Positions 23,990 to 35,214 of a stretch of 64,000 nt of DNA are shown here, piece by piece. Origin of the DNA: Topomyia yanbarensis (Eukaryota; Arthropoda; Insecta; Diptera; Culicidae); assembly GCF_030247195.1 (NCBI RefSeq), contig NC_080671.1, positions 64,997,089-65,061,088 of the forward strand, written 5' to 3'. The notes under the pieces were generated by a model. It was not told the origin of the DNA. It did not search any database and saw nothing but the letters and a program-made list of their open reading frames with translations. Each line of letters starts with the position of its first letter. The first letter of the stretch is position 1. Both the position numbers and the translations under genes were made by a program.

Positions 23990-24300
23990 GTCCAAACGGC
24001 ATAATTCCGAAACCGTAATTTTTGAAGTTTTAAAATTATGCAGAATTAATTTTTCAGAAAATAGTATCAGAGCTCGTGTCTTTAGCGAATATGTTGAGAC
24101 TTTATTGTAGTCATGAATATTAACCTGAGAAAATTCACAATAAATACTTCTTGGACGATATACCGTCAAAATTATTTTATCAAATGATGCGCTGTTTAAC
24201 GTTTGTAACACTCATCGAAGATACTAAACCTCCGAAATTGGCGGTTTCAAAATGATGCTATCTTGACCTGAAATTACTGTTTTTAAACATTTGACCTATA
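23990..24300 (+). repeat. Dispersed repeat (partner at 62300-62680, inverse)
   Basis: Blocks such as CGTGTCTTTAGCGAA, GATGCGCTGT and CTAAACCTCCGAAATTGGCG recur in the same order and inverse orientation near 62340-62560. Non-coding family of unknown type. Confidence 0.55.
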
Positions 24301-24454
24301 CAACAAAAATCAAATGCTCATCAAAATCGATCAGAACCTGCTAGAGTCGAATGGAAATCGTCATTTTTCATAAATTTCTCTCTACATTCGGAAAGTTTTA
24401 TCCTAGTTACTAATCATATTACGTTTTCGTCTCAACTCGACGCATTCCTAAAAT

Positions 24455-25262
24455 AAAAACCTGTTTAATCCACCTAGTGGTGCAATTGTACTTGTCTCAT
24501 TTGTCCAGACTACGATTCCATGGCTGGTTATGTTCAATACAATGGTGGAAATGAATATTACATGTTCAGTACGATTTGCACATACGTACAATGGATCGAC
24601 AGCCACGATCTTGAGATACTATGTGATACTGAAACATCGCTTGAAACCAGCGGCGGATCATGGAGAAAGATCCGGGAGGTCCAGGTCCTGCCGAAAATTT
24701 TCAACTTGTTAAGAAATTTTAAACTAGTTTTAATTTTAAAGTAGCAACCCCTCACTGCATACTCCCTCCGGGCCGGTATGATTGTCGATTTTTAGAGTGA
24801 TTGCATAACCTTTCTATATGAGAAAGGCAAAAATGTACCAAAGTCCAAAGAAGTCAATTTTTGTCAAACATCTCAATGTTTCATGCATTTTAAAGTCATT
24901 TGGCATCAAAAATACAAATTTGATTTTGAAAATTTTTCATTTTAGTTTATATGGGAATTTGCTGTGTAATTGCACTCTTCAACTCGTAACACCGGAACCG
25001 GAAGTCCAATCAATAAAAAATTCAATAGCAGCCGATGGGAAGGTTGTATATTTCATTTGAGACTAACTTTGCGCAAATCAGTTCAGCCATCTCTAAGAAA
25101 CAGAGGTCACATTTTTTTCCACATACACACATACATACACACAGAGACGTTTTCCGATCTCGACGAACTCAGTCGATTGGCATATGACACACGGCCCTCC
25201 GGGTCGGGATTAGATTGACGAATTTTAGAGTGAATGAGAAAGGCAAAAACATTTTTAGCAAA
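24455..25262 (+). repeat. Two adjoining pieces of a dispersed mosquito-type repeat
   Basis: One piece runs from GTTTAATCCACCTAGTGG (24463) to CCTTTCTATATGAGAAAGG (24811-24829). The next carries a CACATACACACATACA run, GACGAACTCAGTCGATTGG and GGCCCTCCGGG before ending in GAGAAAGGC near 25245. The same landmarks occur at 26590-26815 and, inverted, at 17997-18185. No coding capacity. Confidence 0.55.
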
Positions 25263-25741
25263 TGTTGAAAGTTATGCATTTTTTTGGTGAGCAGTTCTAT
25301 GTTTCATAGACATTAAATCAATTTTAACTTCGCTTCCTATTAAATAAAGACCCTTATTACAGTACATCTCTATAAAAACGAGCTCAAATTGAAAAGAAAA
25401 CTGAGGATTATTATTGATTACAGATCTCTGGAATTTTCTATTGGAATGTTTTCAGGCAGGAATTTGATATTGATGCTATTAGACAACTGTGAAATCAAGA
25501 CCAATAGATCAGTTACATATCAGGACCCCATTCCGACAATTTATCAAAAGTCCTCATGATGTTTACAACAATAGGTTATCAATCTACGAATCAGATAATT
25601 GTTATTGTAATATTGAATTAAATCAGTCTGCATCAATAAATTTTCAACTTCAATCCAATTTTTTTTTTGGGTGTGGTGTGTGGGGGGGGGGGGGGGTTGT
25701 ATGGTGTTAAACCCCAAAACTTTCTCTTGGCTACGCCGTTG

Positions 25742-26589
25742 CTTGAAGTTATTTATTTCGCTTTTCATTTTCCGGTATGTTTCAGATCGATCCGATGGTT
25801 ATAAGTTAGAAAAAATGCAGTCAGAAGGTTCGCACAAATGAACATTTTTGTACTGATAAGTTATCAAGTTCCTTCCAGACAACTTGGAAGTGTTCGGTGA
25901 TTATTTCTAGCGGTTGTAGATAGTAAAATGAAATACAAAATTCGTTTTATCGAAATAATGTTTAGCTTATTTCAACGGATTATTACTATATTGAACAATA
26001 AATAGGTGACAAAGAGTAATCAACAAACAACAAGCCATAACTTTTAAACTATTCAAAATAGATATTTAAAGTCTTTAGTAAAATTATTCGCAAAAGTAAG
26101 AGCTACAAATTTGAAGACATCATTTCGATATAATCACTTCCAAGAAAATTTGTGAAAATATCTCACTCATAGGGGGATTAATCAGCAAAAACACAATACC
26201 AAAAGAAAGGGCATATTACCTCCATTAAATTCTCCGAAGATACTGTTTACCTAAAGTAAGCCGTTTTGGCGTTAATAATAGATTACATGTTTTTGGTCAT
26301 ATTTCTGGCAATGGGAAATGATAAAAATCTTTCGTCTGCATTTAATGTTAAATATCTCTTTTGATAATAGTCCGATTTCAACAATCTATAGCTTGTTCGA
26401 AAGGTATTCGTTGAAGCTGTCTAAAAACATATAAATTGTTAATCTATGTTGTCAATTTCGGCAGATAACTTAAAAAAACTGCAAAAACGCCATTTTTACG
26501 CATTCAAACATTCATATCTTGGAAACTAAACATCAGAATCAAAAACAAATTAATAGCGTTCATACTGTTTTTTAGTTCTTTCATTTAAA
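25742..26589. other. Unassigned A+T-rich DNA
   Basis: No gene, array or terminal repeat pair recognised. Confidence 0.35.
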
Positions 26590-26815
26590 ATTGGTTTGGA
26601 TAAGATCGGTTCAGCCATTGCTGAGAAACACGAATGAGAATTTGTCCGTTACATACACACACACACACACACACACAGACACACACACACAGACATTGTC
26701 CCAAATCGTCGAGCTGAGTCGATTGGTATATAAGACTCGGCCCTCCGGGCCTCGGAAAAATCTTGAAAGTTTGAGCGAATTCTATACATTTCTTTTATAA
26801 GAAATGTAAAAAGAT
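26590..26815 (+). repeat. Dispersed repeat copy with (CA)n microsatellite
   Basis: A (CA)n tract at 26653-26692 is followed by CGTCGAGCTGAGTCGATTGG, ATATAAGACTCGGCCCTCC and a terminal TTTCTTTTATAAGAAA palindrome. It is another copy of the family seen at 24960-25262. Confidence 0.6.
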
Positions 26816-26820
26816 ATGTT

Positions 26821-26945
26821 TCCTCAAGCAGGAATCGAGCCTGTGATCTCCCAGTCTCTAGTTAGGTGCGTTAATCACCATCGAGGAACTGTGATGATGC
26901 CATCACATATTCCCAACAGTATCGTGATCACCGCTGCAGCCTCCA
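26821..26945 (-). repeat. tRNA-like sequence in an inverted-repeat arm
   Basis: On the minus strand it reads GGTGATTAACGCACC..., a GGCTCGATTCCTGCTTGAGG end (box-B-like CGATTCC) and is the inverse of 27339-27466. It is not a full tRNA; a tRNA-derived SINE head or domesticated palindrome is more likely. Confidence 0.5.
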
Positions 26946-27165
26946 ATACCTCCTAATTGACCCATCGATCCCCAATGTCTCTTATAAGCAGATCCAGTCC
27001 TGTCGACCTCAGGCTTGAGATATTTATTATCACTGTTTGCCCCCTTAGCTAACTCAGTCGCCGCCAGACTTTGGCAGTGAATAGAGCTATGAAGGGGCAT
27101 GTTGATGTCTGCCCTCAAAGCCTATCGGCAGATGCTAACGACAAATCCAGCCGTTGATGGAATTT

Positions 27166-27626
27166 ATATATTCCTTGTTTGGACGTGTTTTTTTCACTTT
27201 CAAGGAGTTTTATGAACGTGTCCACTGGAAAACAGACAGAGAAAGAATGATCGGAACAGCGAGAATGAAGAAACGGTGAAAGTTCACCTTTTTATTGGAA
27301 ACACTGAGAAAATGTCCTCAAGCAGGAACCGAACCTGAAGGCTGTGGCGGTGATCACGATACTGTTGGGAATATGTGTTGGCATCATCACAGTTCATCGA
27401 TGGCGGAGTGATTAACGCACCCAACTAGAGGCTGGGAGATCGCATTTTCGATTCCTGCTTGAGGACATATCTTTTCTCAGTGTTTCCAATAAAGGTGAAT
27501 TTTCACCGTTTCTTCATTCTCACCGTTCCGGTCATTCTTTTTCTGTCTGTTTTCCAGTGGACACGTTCATAAAAATCCTTGAAAAAGGAAAAAACAAATA
27601 CTCACGTCCAAACAAGGAATATATGA
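27166..27626. repeat. Palindromic element with a tRNA-like loop
   Basis: The left arm (27166-27330) and right arm (27467-27626) are inverse copies, beginning TATTCCTTGTTTGGACGTG and ending in its inverse. The loop (27331-27466) contains, on the plus strand, TGGCGGAGTGATTAACGC (box-A-like) and TTTTCGATTCCTGCTTGAGG. The loop is itself the inverse of 26821-26945. No protein coding capacity was seen. Confidence 0.6.
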
Positions 27627-27826
27627 AACTACCCTACTCGGACTGAGAGTACCACGGCGGCGGAATTCCCCTTGGTACCGATTTCTGCTTCTTGAGCCGA
27701 TTAGCTCTCAGATTTGTCCAGATTTCTTTCTATTCCGACGCTCGTTATTGTAAGCCATTTAGCTCCCCACTTCGTTGTGATCAGCTCGATTTTATCCCCC
27801 ATCGGTAGACCTAGCCTTCTCACCAA

Positions 27827-28130
27827 CTACCCGTTAACGTGTCGAAGTCCCTCTGGCGATTCCAGGGGAGCGGCGGTGCAATTATTAGAACTGTCAGTTT
27901 GTTGATATCTTCTTCGTTTTTTCTGAAGCTCCGCTAGTGTCCGCGCGACTACTATACAGACGGTATTCCTTATTCTTTCTTCTTTACGCATCTCTTGTAC
28001 GACATTCTCTACACTTAGAGCCAGTAGCTCGCTTCGTACTTCCTCAAATCTCGAGTAGTCTAAGACGACGTGCCACCGGTAGGATGGCGATGTTGGTTCG
28101 GCGATACCGAGTGAAGCATGATTTCCGGTA
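27827..28130 (-). pseudogene. Module copy A of a duplicated small helical protein domain
   Basis: An open minus-strand frame encodes WHVVLDYSRFEEVRSELL, then SVENVVQEMRKEERIRN, and ends its module LAELQKKRRR before a low-complexity tail and stop. The same pattern (V-L-(D/E)-Y-x-R-F-x-E-V-R..., then a V-x-N-V-V-(E/Q)-E block and (F/A)ELQ-(R/K)-K-x-RRR) occurs about 540 bp upstream on the same strand (copy B). Predicted mostly helical and charged. I do not recognise the family. A gag-like protein of a decayed retroelement or a small host gene array are both possible. No ATG lies at the start of the module. Confidence 0.4.
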
Positions 28131-28275
28131 CGCTGGTGCTTCGACTATCCGAAACCAGTATTTCGTCTCACACCACTCATCTAGTCCTCTGCGATTGACT
28201 TATATTACATCGAACGAGACTATCTCAGCGGTGGGATTTCTTCCGAAACCTTCTTCTACTGTTTTCCAGTCTCCT

Positions 28276-28602
28276 TCACGGGTCAACGGGTAGTGTACCG
28301 AAATCGGTCCAAACCCGAACCCGAACCCGGTATTCAACTGGTCCCCGATGGTAGATATAGTCAATTCCGACGGAGAGTACCCCGCGACGGAATTTCTCAC
28401 GAACCCGATTTGTTGTTTCACGGCGGCGGCACTTTCTCTGCAGCTCAAAGAGTATCAGTTTCACCACTCTGTTGATAGCATCCCATGTATGTTCGTCGTG
28501 GCACAACTCTTCAACGACATTGGCGACTGTCACGTCGGACATATCCCTTCGAACTTCTGCGAACCTAGGGTATTCTAAGACCTTCCGGTATCCCTTGCAC
28601 AC
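28276..28602 (-). CDS. Module copy B of a duplicated small helical protein domain
   Basis: A 108-codon frame starts MCKGYRKVLEYPRFAEVRRD, continues with TVANVVEELCHDEH and FELQRKCRRRE, then a less conserved tail (FRRGVLSVGIDYIYHRG...) to a stop. The first 60 residues align with copy A (27827-28130), with about half of the positions similar, so the frame has been under protein-level selection at some time. DNA around it is GC-richer than average. Upstream (28700-28960) is non-coding and could be a promoter or LTR. No known domain is recognised, so the function is unknown. Confidence 0.4.
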   Translation of the reverse strand: MCKGYRKVLEYPRFAEVRRDMSDVTVANVVEELCHDEHTWDAINRVVKLILFELQRKCRRRETTNRVREKFRRGVLSVGIDYIYHRGPVEYRVRVRVWTDFGTLPVDP

Positions 28603-29690
28603 TTACATACTCCGGGCAAAAGACTGACAAAGCACGTTCAAACCGGTACAGGTACTTTCAAAAGAATCCGTGTCCGGACAAAACCTGCGCTAAATGGAAG
28701 TTCACCTCTTCATCCTTCCTATTGTTACGACTTGATACGAACTACTACGACTGACTGACACTTTTCACTACATTTAACGGTACACTTGAACAACACGAGA
28801 GCATTTGGGTCGTTTACTGCGGTCTCCTGGAGAATTTCACTGAGTGGACTTTCAATCCTACCGATGGTCTCTGGGCAAAGTCGCAAAACTAAACAAGCGT
28901 ACTAAATAAACCACTAGGACATCACAATTTTGTATGAAACAGCTTAATTAGAGAAGACCTTACATTTATTTAAACAGAAAACAAATATACTTAGTAAACT
29001 TTTATTTTTCTTAACGTGCAGAAAATCGTTGCGGCCGGGACGAACGTTGGTCGACTTGCTGCTTCTGGCTTTCCGGTGACTGGGCGACGATCGGGAACAG
29101 GACCAAGTACAGCTGACCGGGTACTTAGACCGGGTACTTCCGTCGGTCGAGATCCAGTTGTGGCGGCAACTCGGCCGTGTAACGGTGGCCTGCGTTTCCG
29201 AAAGATGGTCCGGGAGTGGTACACTGTGCACACAAACTTTTGGCACGCGTCTTTGCACTATCAAGTGGGATTTACAGCTGGTTTAATATAAACTTCGCAC
29301 CAGTCGTCTCCCGTAAGGGCGTCATTTGACCACAAAGTCGCACTCGCACTTGGTGAAAAGTTTTTCCTAGGCCTTTGCCAGCGGAACATTACACTTTGAC
29401 CCCACTCGATTGATCCGGCCAGAAATTAACAATCGTGTAGTGATTCTGGCGGATCGTGCTTCGGATCTTTCAGATCCCACTTCAATTTACCGTATCACGA
29501 GTGAAACGCACTATCACGAAGGGACTACGCTGCCGCGGGTCATCACTCCTCCGACCGAACTTTTACTAATTCATCCTGTTTTTGACGCGAGAAGCCCTTT
29601 TTATTCTCCTCTTTGCCCCGGAAACCATCCCCACTCTCGGTCGATGACCTCTTGTAGTGTACAGCGTAGCAAGAGAAAACATTGTTTACG
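28603..29690. other. GC-richer unassigned region
   Basis: Open frames of 60-106 codons overlap on both strands (for example 28991-29233 minus and 29410-29730 plus) with no recognisable domain. It may be continuous with the 27827-28602 locus. Confidence 0.3.
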
Positions 29691-29699
29691 CACATGTAT

Positions 29700-30034
29700 G
29701 GGTTGGTGCCCCGATAAAAAGTTTATTTGAATTTTTAGATCGGATTGGTTGCATACATAACCTTTACATTGTATAATTTTACTTTTCACCAAATAACCAA
29801 ATGAACAAAAAATGTAAATAAACTATCTGACACATAATATAAATAATTGCGTAAATAAATAGTGTAAATAAATCAATATGGAATAAATAAATAAATAAAT
29901 AACACGTAAATAAATAAATAAATAACAGGGAAACAAATAAATAACAAGCAAATTAACAAAAAAATAAATAAATAACAAGCAAATAAATAAATGAATAAAT
30001 AAATAAATGAATAAATACTGACGGGCACCAACCG
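29700..30034. repeat. Short inverted ends around an (AAAT)n tract
   Basis: GGTTGGTGCCC at 29701-29711 is mirrored by GGGCACCAACC near 30024-30034. Between them lies AAAT/AAATA low-complexity sequence (about 29780-30008). It may be a small TIR element or coincidence of a hairpin. Confidence 0.4.
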
Positions 30035-33000
30035 AAGACTACTAAACATGAAATAAACATCCTTCAAACATGTAAACATGGAAGCTATAACATTTATTTC
30101 ACATTTAGACATTTACTGACAATATTTCCAAATATAACAAAATTTCTAGGGGTCTATATTAAGCTGGCCTAGTGACCACGGATTTATTGTGACCAACGAA
30201 ACACAGGTCACAGTATGCACCCAGGCCAACACAGTTGAGATGATTCGGAGGGTCCATATTATTTTTTTCGCGTTGTCCCTGGCTATTGAGTCTCCTTGCA
30301 TTTCATATACACTTTCTATTCGCAAACCTTACCAAAATATTTATAAAAACTAAATATGAGGATTAAGAGTAGGTGAAAGGTATCAAAGATGATGCGACAA
30401 ATAAAATTTTTAGAAATCAGTTTAAATTGTGTAGAACTGTTCCAGTTAAAAATATTCGAATCAAAAACGTTGAAATACGACATTTTTTCACATATTGTGA
30501 TAACTACATGTGCCTAGCTTGTGCGGTTTTATATTGTAGGGATTCAACTATTCCTAATGGAAAAAGCAATTCAACAAATATTCTTTGTAATCAATATAAA
30601 ACAATGTATCTTGATATCAGGTGATCCTTTGAATAGATAAAAACCACCTAAAATATAAATTAAATCTAGTATCCCCATCAATCCACTCGAGCTACTGAAC
30701 GCACGTTCCGACCACTTCCACACATCAAGTGAAGAAGGGAGTTCTGTGTCAGGTATAGGTAGGAGAGATCAATAACGATAGGAAAACCGCATCATTGGCT
30801 ATTGAAACTGAAACATCAAAGCACTGAAAAGCATAAAGGGAAAAGATAGAATGTATGATACGTGGTCAGTATCAGATATATACATGTATACGAAGTTTGT
30901 GGAAAACTGAGACACGTTACTGTGCAGAATCATCTGCATTCGAATCACCTTAGTATTAGACATAGCTTTCAAGCAGTTTGAGTGAAAGATTAATATGGTT
31001 GATCCTTTTCAGTCGAGGCATTGAAATGAGCTCCTTTCGAGTCAAAGATCAAGAGCAATCCCATTTGAATAATTGCATTTGATCTGCATTTATAGTTTTT
31101 TCACATTTTGTGGTCTGTTTTCGTGGTTTTCCCTTCCCTTAACTTTGTAATACATTAATTGAAGTGATCCTTCGAATATTGTATGCTCTCAGTCAAACCA
31201 AAAAAAAAACTTTTATCTTTATCATCCAAAAAGTAGTGGTGGAAAAGTACATTTTTACAACTACTACTGATTTATTCATGGAATTTGAGTGGGTCCGGTT
31301 GGCACACACCAAATTATTTAACAAGTAATAACTGGAACAAAACTGTTATTAATCTTATTAATAACACCGACAACAACGCTGGGAGTATCCTTCAAGTGAG
31401 AGACAGTGCTTTTGACATCGCTCCTCAACTTATATTTTATTCAGATCCACATTCTAAATTTCCCTACAAATTAAGTTGCGGTACACCCATCCGTTTTGGG
31501 TAGCCAGCTCCAGCAGAATCTCCCCGCACCAATCTAGTCGAATGCGCTCTTTAGGTGTGTTGCCATGCTAGACTATGTATGTTGTATGTAGGTAACAGTT
31601 GTAGTAGGGCAGCTCCAGCAGCAGCAACTATTTTATCAGCCAGCACAACCCGAGACGGAGTGTTGTGGTGCACTTACTCTAGCATACGGATAAATCATCT
31701 TCATTCACCTAGGTGGCGGTTGCGATGGTTCTTCGGGTTTTCTTTTTCGCTCCCGGTGGGTGTTTTTGGGTTTTAACGGTGAACGTTTGTGGGATTTTTG
31801 GCGGGATTTTTAAAAAACGTAAATATAAAGGTGACTGACCTATGTATTGTTTGATATTTCGATATATATTACGACTGGTGGACTGAGATGAAAAAAAATC
31901 CTAGGATTGGCATTCCGAATTGTGAACACCGTCCTCGCGGACCAGTACATAGTATCATTTTTCTCATGAATATGAGACAGCATAGGAAGGTGGTGTTGCT
32001 CACTTGTTCCGGACGTGTTTAACAAATGATTGTGTAATGCTTGGGTTGTGTGTGTGGCCGATGTTCAGTGTGCAAAACTCTTTTCTAGAGCCCAGTCAAC
32101 GATCGCACAGAGATTTGGATAGAAGAAGAAAAAAATCGGTGGCAAGACGAAACCGTACAACGAAATATACCTACCATTCGGGTTCAGTTACACCGCTTTT
32201 TGCAGATGGCTTCCTTCTGGTGTATTTAAATTTGACTTGACTTTTTTTTTTCGAAGTAAATTCAAATACCTACGAGCAATGTTCTCTTCATGCGCACGAC
32301 ACTACCAACCGTAACGACTGTGCCGAGACATATGGCTTCCAAAAGTTGAATAGCGGCGGAGAGATGTTATTTGAGCACCTTCGCTATGAGCCACGTGGAA
32401 TTCCTTCTACCTCTTGCAGCCTAGCCAGGTGAAAGGATAAATAGCTTTGGGGATTTACTGGCAAGGGATGGGGTTACGGTTAATACGTTTACTCCAGCAA
32501 CCAAGTGGAAGCCAGCATTAGGTGCAAGAAGACATTTGTAATTTCGGGCAGAACGATAGTTCCGTTCCGGTATTCATGTCTCGAAATGACGATGTACGAC
32601 TTCATGCTGGAATGATGTACAGCACCACCACTGTCGGGCTGAGTTTCGCAGTAGATAGGGGATTAAAATTGTTTCCATTTGCAATCGTAGCCAGGGATTA
32701 GGTATTTGTATCATTACGCCGTTTGAGCGGAACTTTGAAGCAGATCCTAGGAGAAGGATGGCAAGTATAATCGCACAGGATTTCTAGGGATTTATGTGCA
32801 CACGGGGAACGTCGAAAAAGATTTAATGCAGCAATTGACCGTATGAAATTATTAAAACGTGTTTAGTAAGGAGATACAGAAAACATATTAAACTAATTTT
32901 TCATAGTAATTCGTAAATCTTACCGATAAATTAGCGGATATATCTACAAAACAAGTGTGTACCATCGGGCTTTAGCTATTATCTTACAATGAAATTACAC

Positions 33001-33468
33001 TTAATCTGATAGAAAATAATAACTATATCACCCCAAGTTTTTTGAAACATTTTTGTACAACAGTTTATTAGGGTGACTTTACTGACAGTATAGCAAATCT
33101 ATATATTTTAGGGCCATCCATCCGACTCTAAACCCTTTCATGTTTCATTAGCATACAACTTCCCACATCACATAGTATTGTACATCTAATTACAAGTCGC
33201 GCTGAAGTGCGGTGACTTCACTGTGGCGACCTTAGTTGGTTATTCGGAAAAATAGTCGCCGCATTGCTATTTCGTAGGGCTCGAAAGTGGAATTGAAGAT
33301 CAAAAATTGCAAACCAATTCACTCTGGCAGACATTAAGACAGTTACGAATAGGGCTCAAGGGTATACGAAAAAAATTGAATACAGGGCCATGAATTCAGA
33401 AATAATCCCGCTTTACGTTCCGAAATTAGGACCATGAAAAAAAATCTTGTGTTTTGTAATTATGTTAA
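30035..33468. other. Unassigned DNA, partly low-copy
   Basis: No gene, array or clear terminal repeat pair was recognised in 3.4 kb. The 31500-32800 part is less A+T-rich and not repetitive within the window, so it could be intronic or regulatory host DNA. Confidence 0.35.
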
Positions 33469-34219
33469 CCCTTTATAAGGCCCAGAGTTTGGGGCTATTA
33501 ATAGATGTTATATTAATAGAAACACGGTTTTTTCACTTAGTTTAAATGCGTAATAAAAACTGTTTTGAAAATATACGTGGTACCGCCCGTCAGTCTTCGT
33601 AATGTTTGATGTATTTCCAACAAGATTGGTGGAAATATAAAGACAAATCGAGCTGGATCGGAAATTCAGAAAGGAATCAAGGTGGGTTACTGGTTATTAC
33701 CTGATTAACAGTAAATTACCCCTGAATTCTGAGGATAAGTTGAAATATGAGACCACAAATTACAAACGTTTATTTTTTCATTTCATTTATTTCTTTGCTA
33801 TTTTTACCACTCATAAACCAAATTTTCGGATTAAAAATTGTTGTTTTTACCAATTTGCATCACCAATAGGGTCTAGAGTATTTTCTAAAAAACGAGCTAA
33901 TTTTATTGTTCGACCCTCATTAGCAGAAGACAAAAATTAAACCCGTACGATATTAAGCCTGTTCTAATGACCCTGCCACTTCTAGTTTTCCGATCTGTTT
34001 ACTTCACATTTATTGTCCAAAAGGAAATTGCCGCATTATTTTCAAAAAACTCTTCACCAATCTGACACTTTTCACTGTATCTCAATAAAAAATAATAATA
34101 AGAGTTGCCAGACTCCTAGCAAGTATATTTCATAAGATTGGAACACTTCCTACTTCATATTTCCACGTTATGAACGAAACAATAAGGTGGTAATACAGTT
34201 GCCACTGCCTTATAAAGGA
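33469..34219. mobile_element. 751-bp piggyBac-like MITE (TTAA-flanked)
   Basis: TTAA at 33465-33468 and 34220-34223 flanks ends CCCTTTATAAGGC and GCCTTATAAAGGA, a 12-of-13 inverted match. There is no transposase frame; the longest ORF is 66 codons without domains. Confidence 0.7.
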
Positions 34220-34698
34220 TTAAATTTTCTTCCATAGCGCTTTTATTAGTCGAGATATTTGTTTTGGTTTGCGAACCTCTGCCACGGGTTCCACCACGTC
34301 ACACAGAGGAGTAAATTAATTCAAAACCTGATCAAAAATAAAAGACTGAAATTATGTTATTATTTGTATGTAATGTTTTATTTGTAGTGTGCTGGTTTCC
34401 GCATCGTTTGACAGATAACTGGTTTTTAAATATTACACACATGATTACCCACGTTAAAAGAGGCTCTAATCGACCATTTTTTGTTGCATTACTATTATAT
34501 TTTATTTGTTCCGATCTTCGGTAGATACCGTACAGATTATACAAAATTGAACATACTATCTAAATTAATTAAAAATTCATAATAGCTAACTTATACCTAG
34601 ATTTGGTGACATCAAAATCAAACAGGTGTAAAGTTTGGTTGTATTTGTAGCAACATCTATCCACAGGATTGTTTTGAACATAAACAGTACGATATCTA

Positions 34699-35047
34699 CA
34701 CGCAACCGAAAAACTACCTAAAATTGAGTACTTTTGACTCAATCTCGTGGTATCGTGCAGGAAGGTAAAATTAGGTAAACCGTGTTAAAGGTAGTTTCCA
34801 TTTCACTACGGCAAAAATAATAACTCAACCTTGAGTTTAATTTACTTAAATTTAAGTTGAATTTACTTAATTTTGAGTTATACCCCAAACAACTCAAAAG
34901 TACCTTACTGCACGGAAGACCTCGATTGAGTCGAATCTCTCGTTTTGTTTTTGACAACACTAATAAGTGCGAAAGAGACGCACAGCTCAAAAGTACCTAA
35001 ATTTAAGTTAAAAGAACTTATTCTGTAGGTTATTTTATGGTTGCGTG
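34699..35047. mobile_element. 349-bp MITE-like element, TA target duplication
   Basis: CACGCAACCGAAAAACTACC at the left pairs with the inverse of CACGCAACCATAAAATAACC at the right. TA flanks both sides (34697-34698, 35048-35049). The interior is rich in AACTCAA/TTGAGTT palindromic phrases. No coding capacity. Confidence 0.7.
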
Positions 35048-35214
35048 TAAGAATCCTCAACAGAGGACGGTTTCTTAGAGCGCGAGGAGGTACAAACACA
35101 TTAATCCGTGCAAGAATATCTGTGTAGTCAATATTATTACACAACTTATCGAATTAAAACATTCTTTGCAATAACACTAGTTTACAGCATTTCTGAACTA
35201 AATAAACTGGTAGT

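Larger units (their letters stand above)
23945..25741. mobile_element. hAT-like non-autonomous element, 8-bp target duplication
   Basis: The ends CAGCGGCGTAGCC and the inverse of CAACGGCGTAGCC are flanked by CTTGAAAT (23937-23944) and CTTGAAGT (25742-25749), an 8-bp duplication with one change. CAG-type ends with an 8-bp duplication are typical of hAT elements. A 14-17 base G run near 25681-25696 lies just inside the right end. No transposase frame is present, and the interior contains other repeat copies. Confidence 0.65.

Noticed and set aside
28944..29291. Arg/Pro/Gly-rich frames on both strands
   Set aside because: Overlapping frames on both strands in GC-rich DNA; neither has a recognisable domain.
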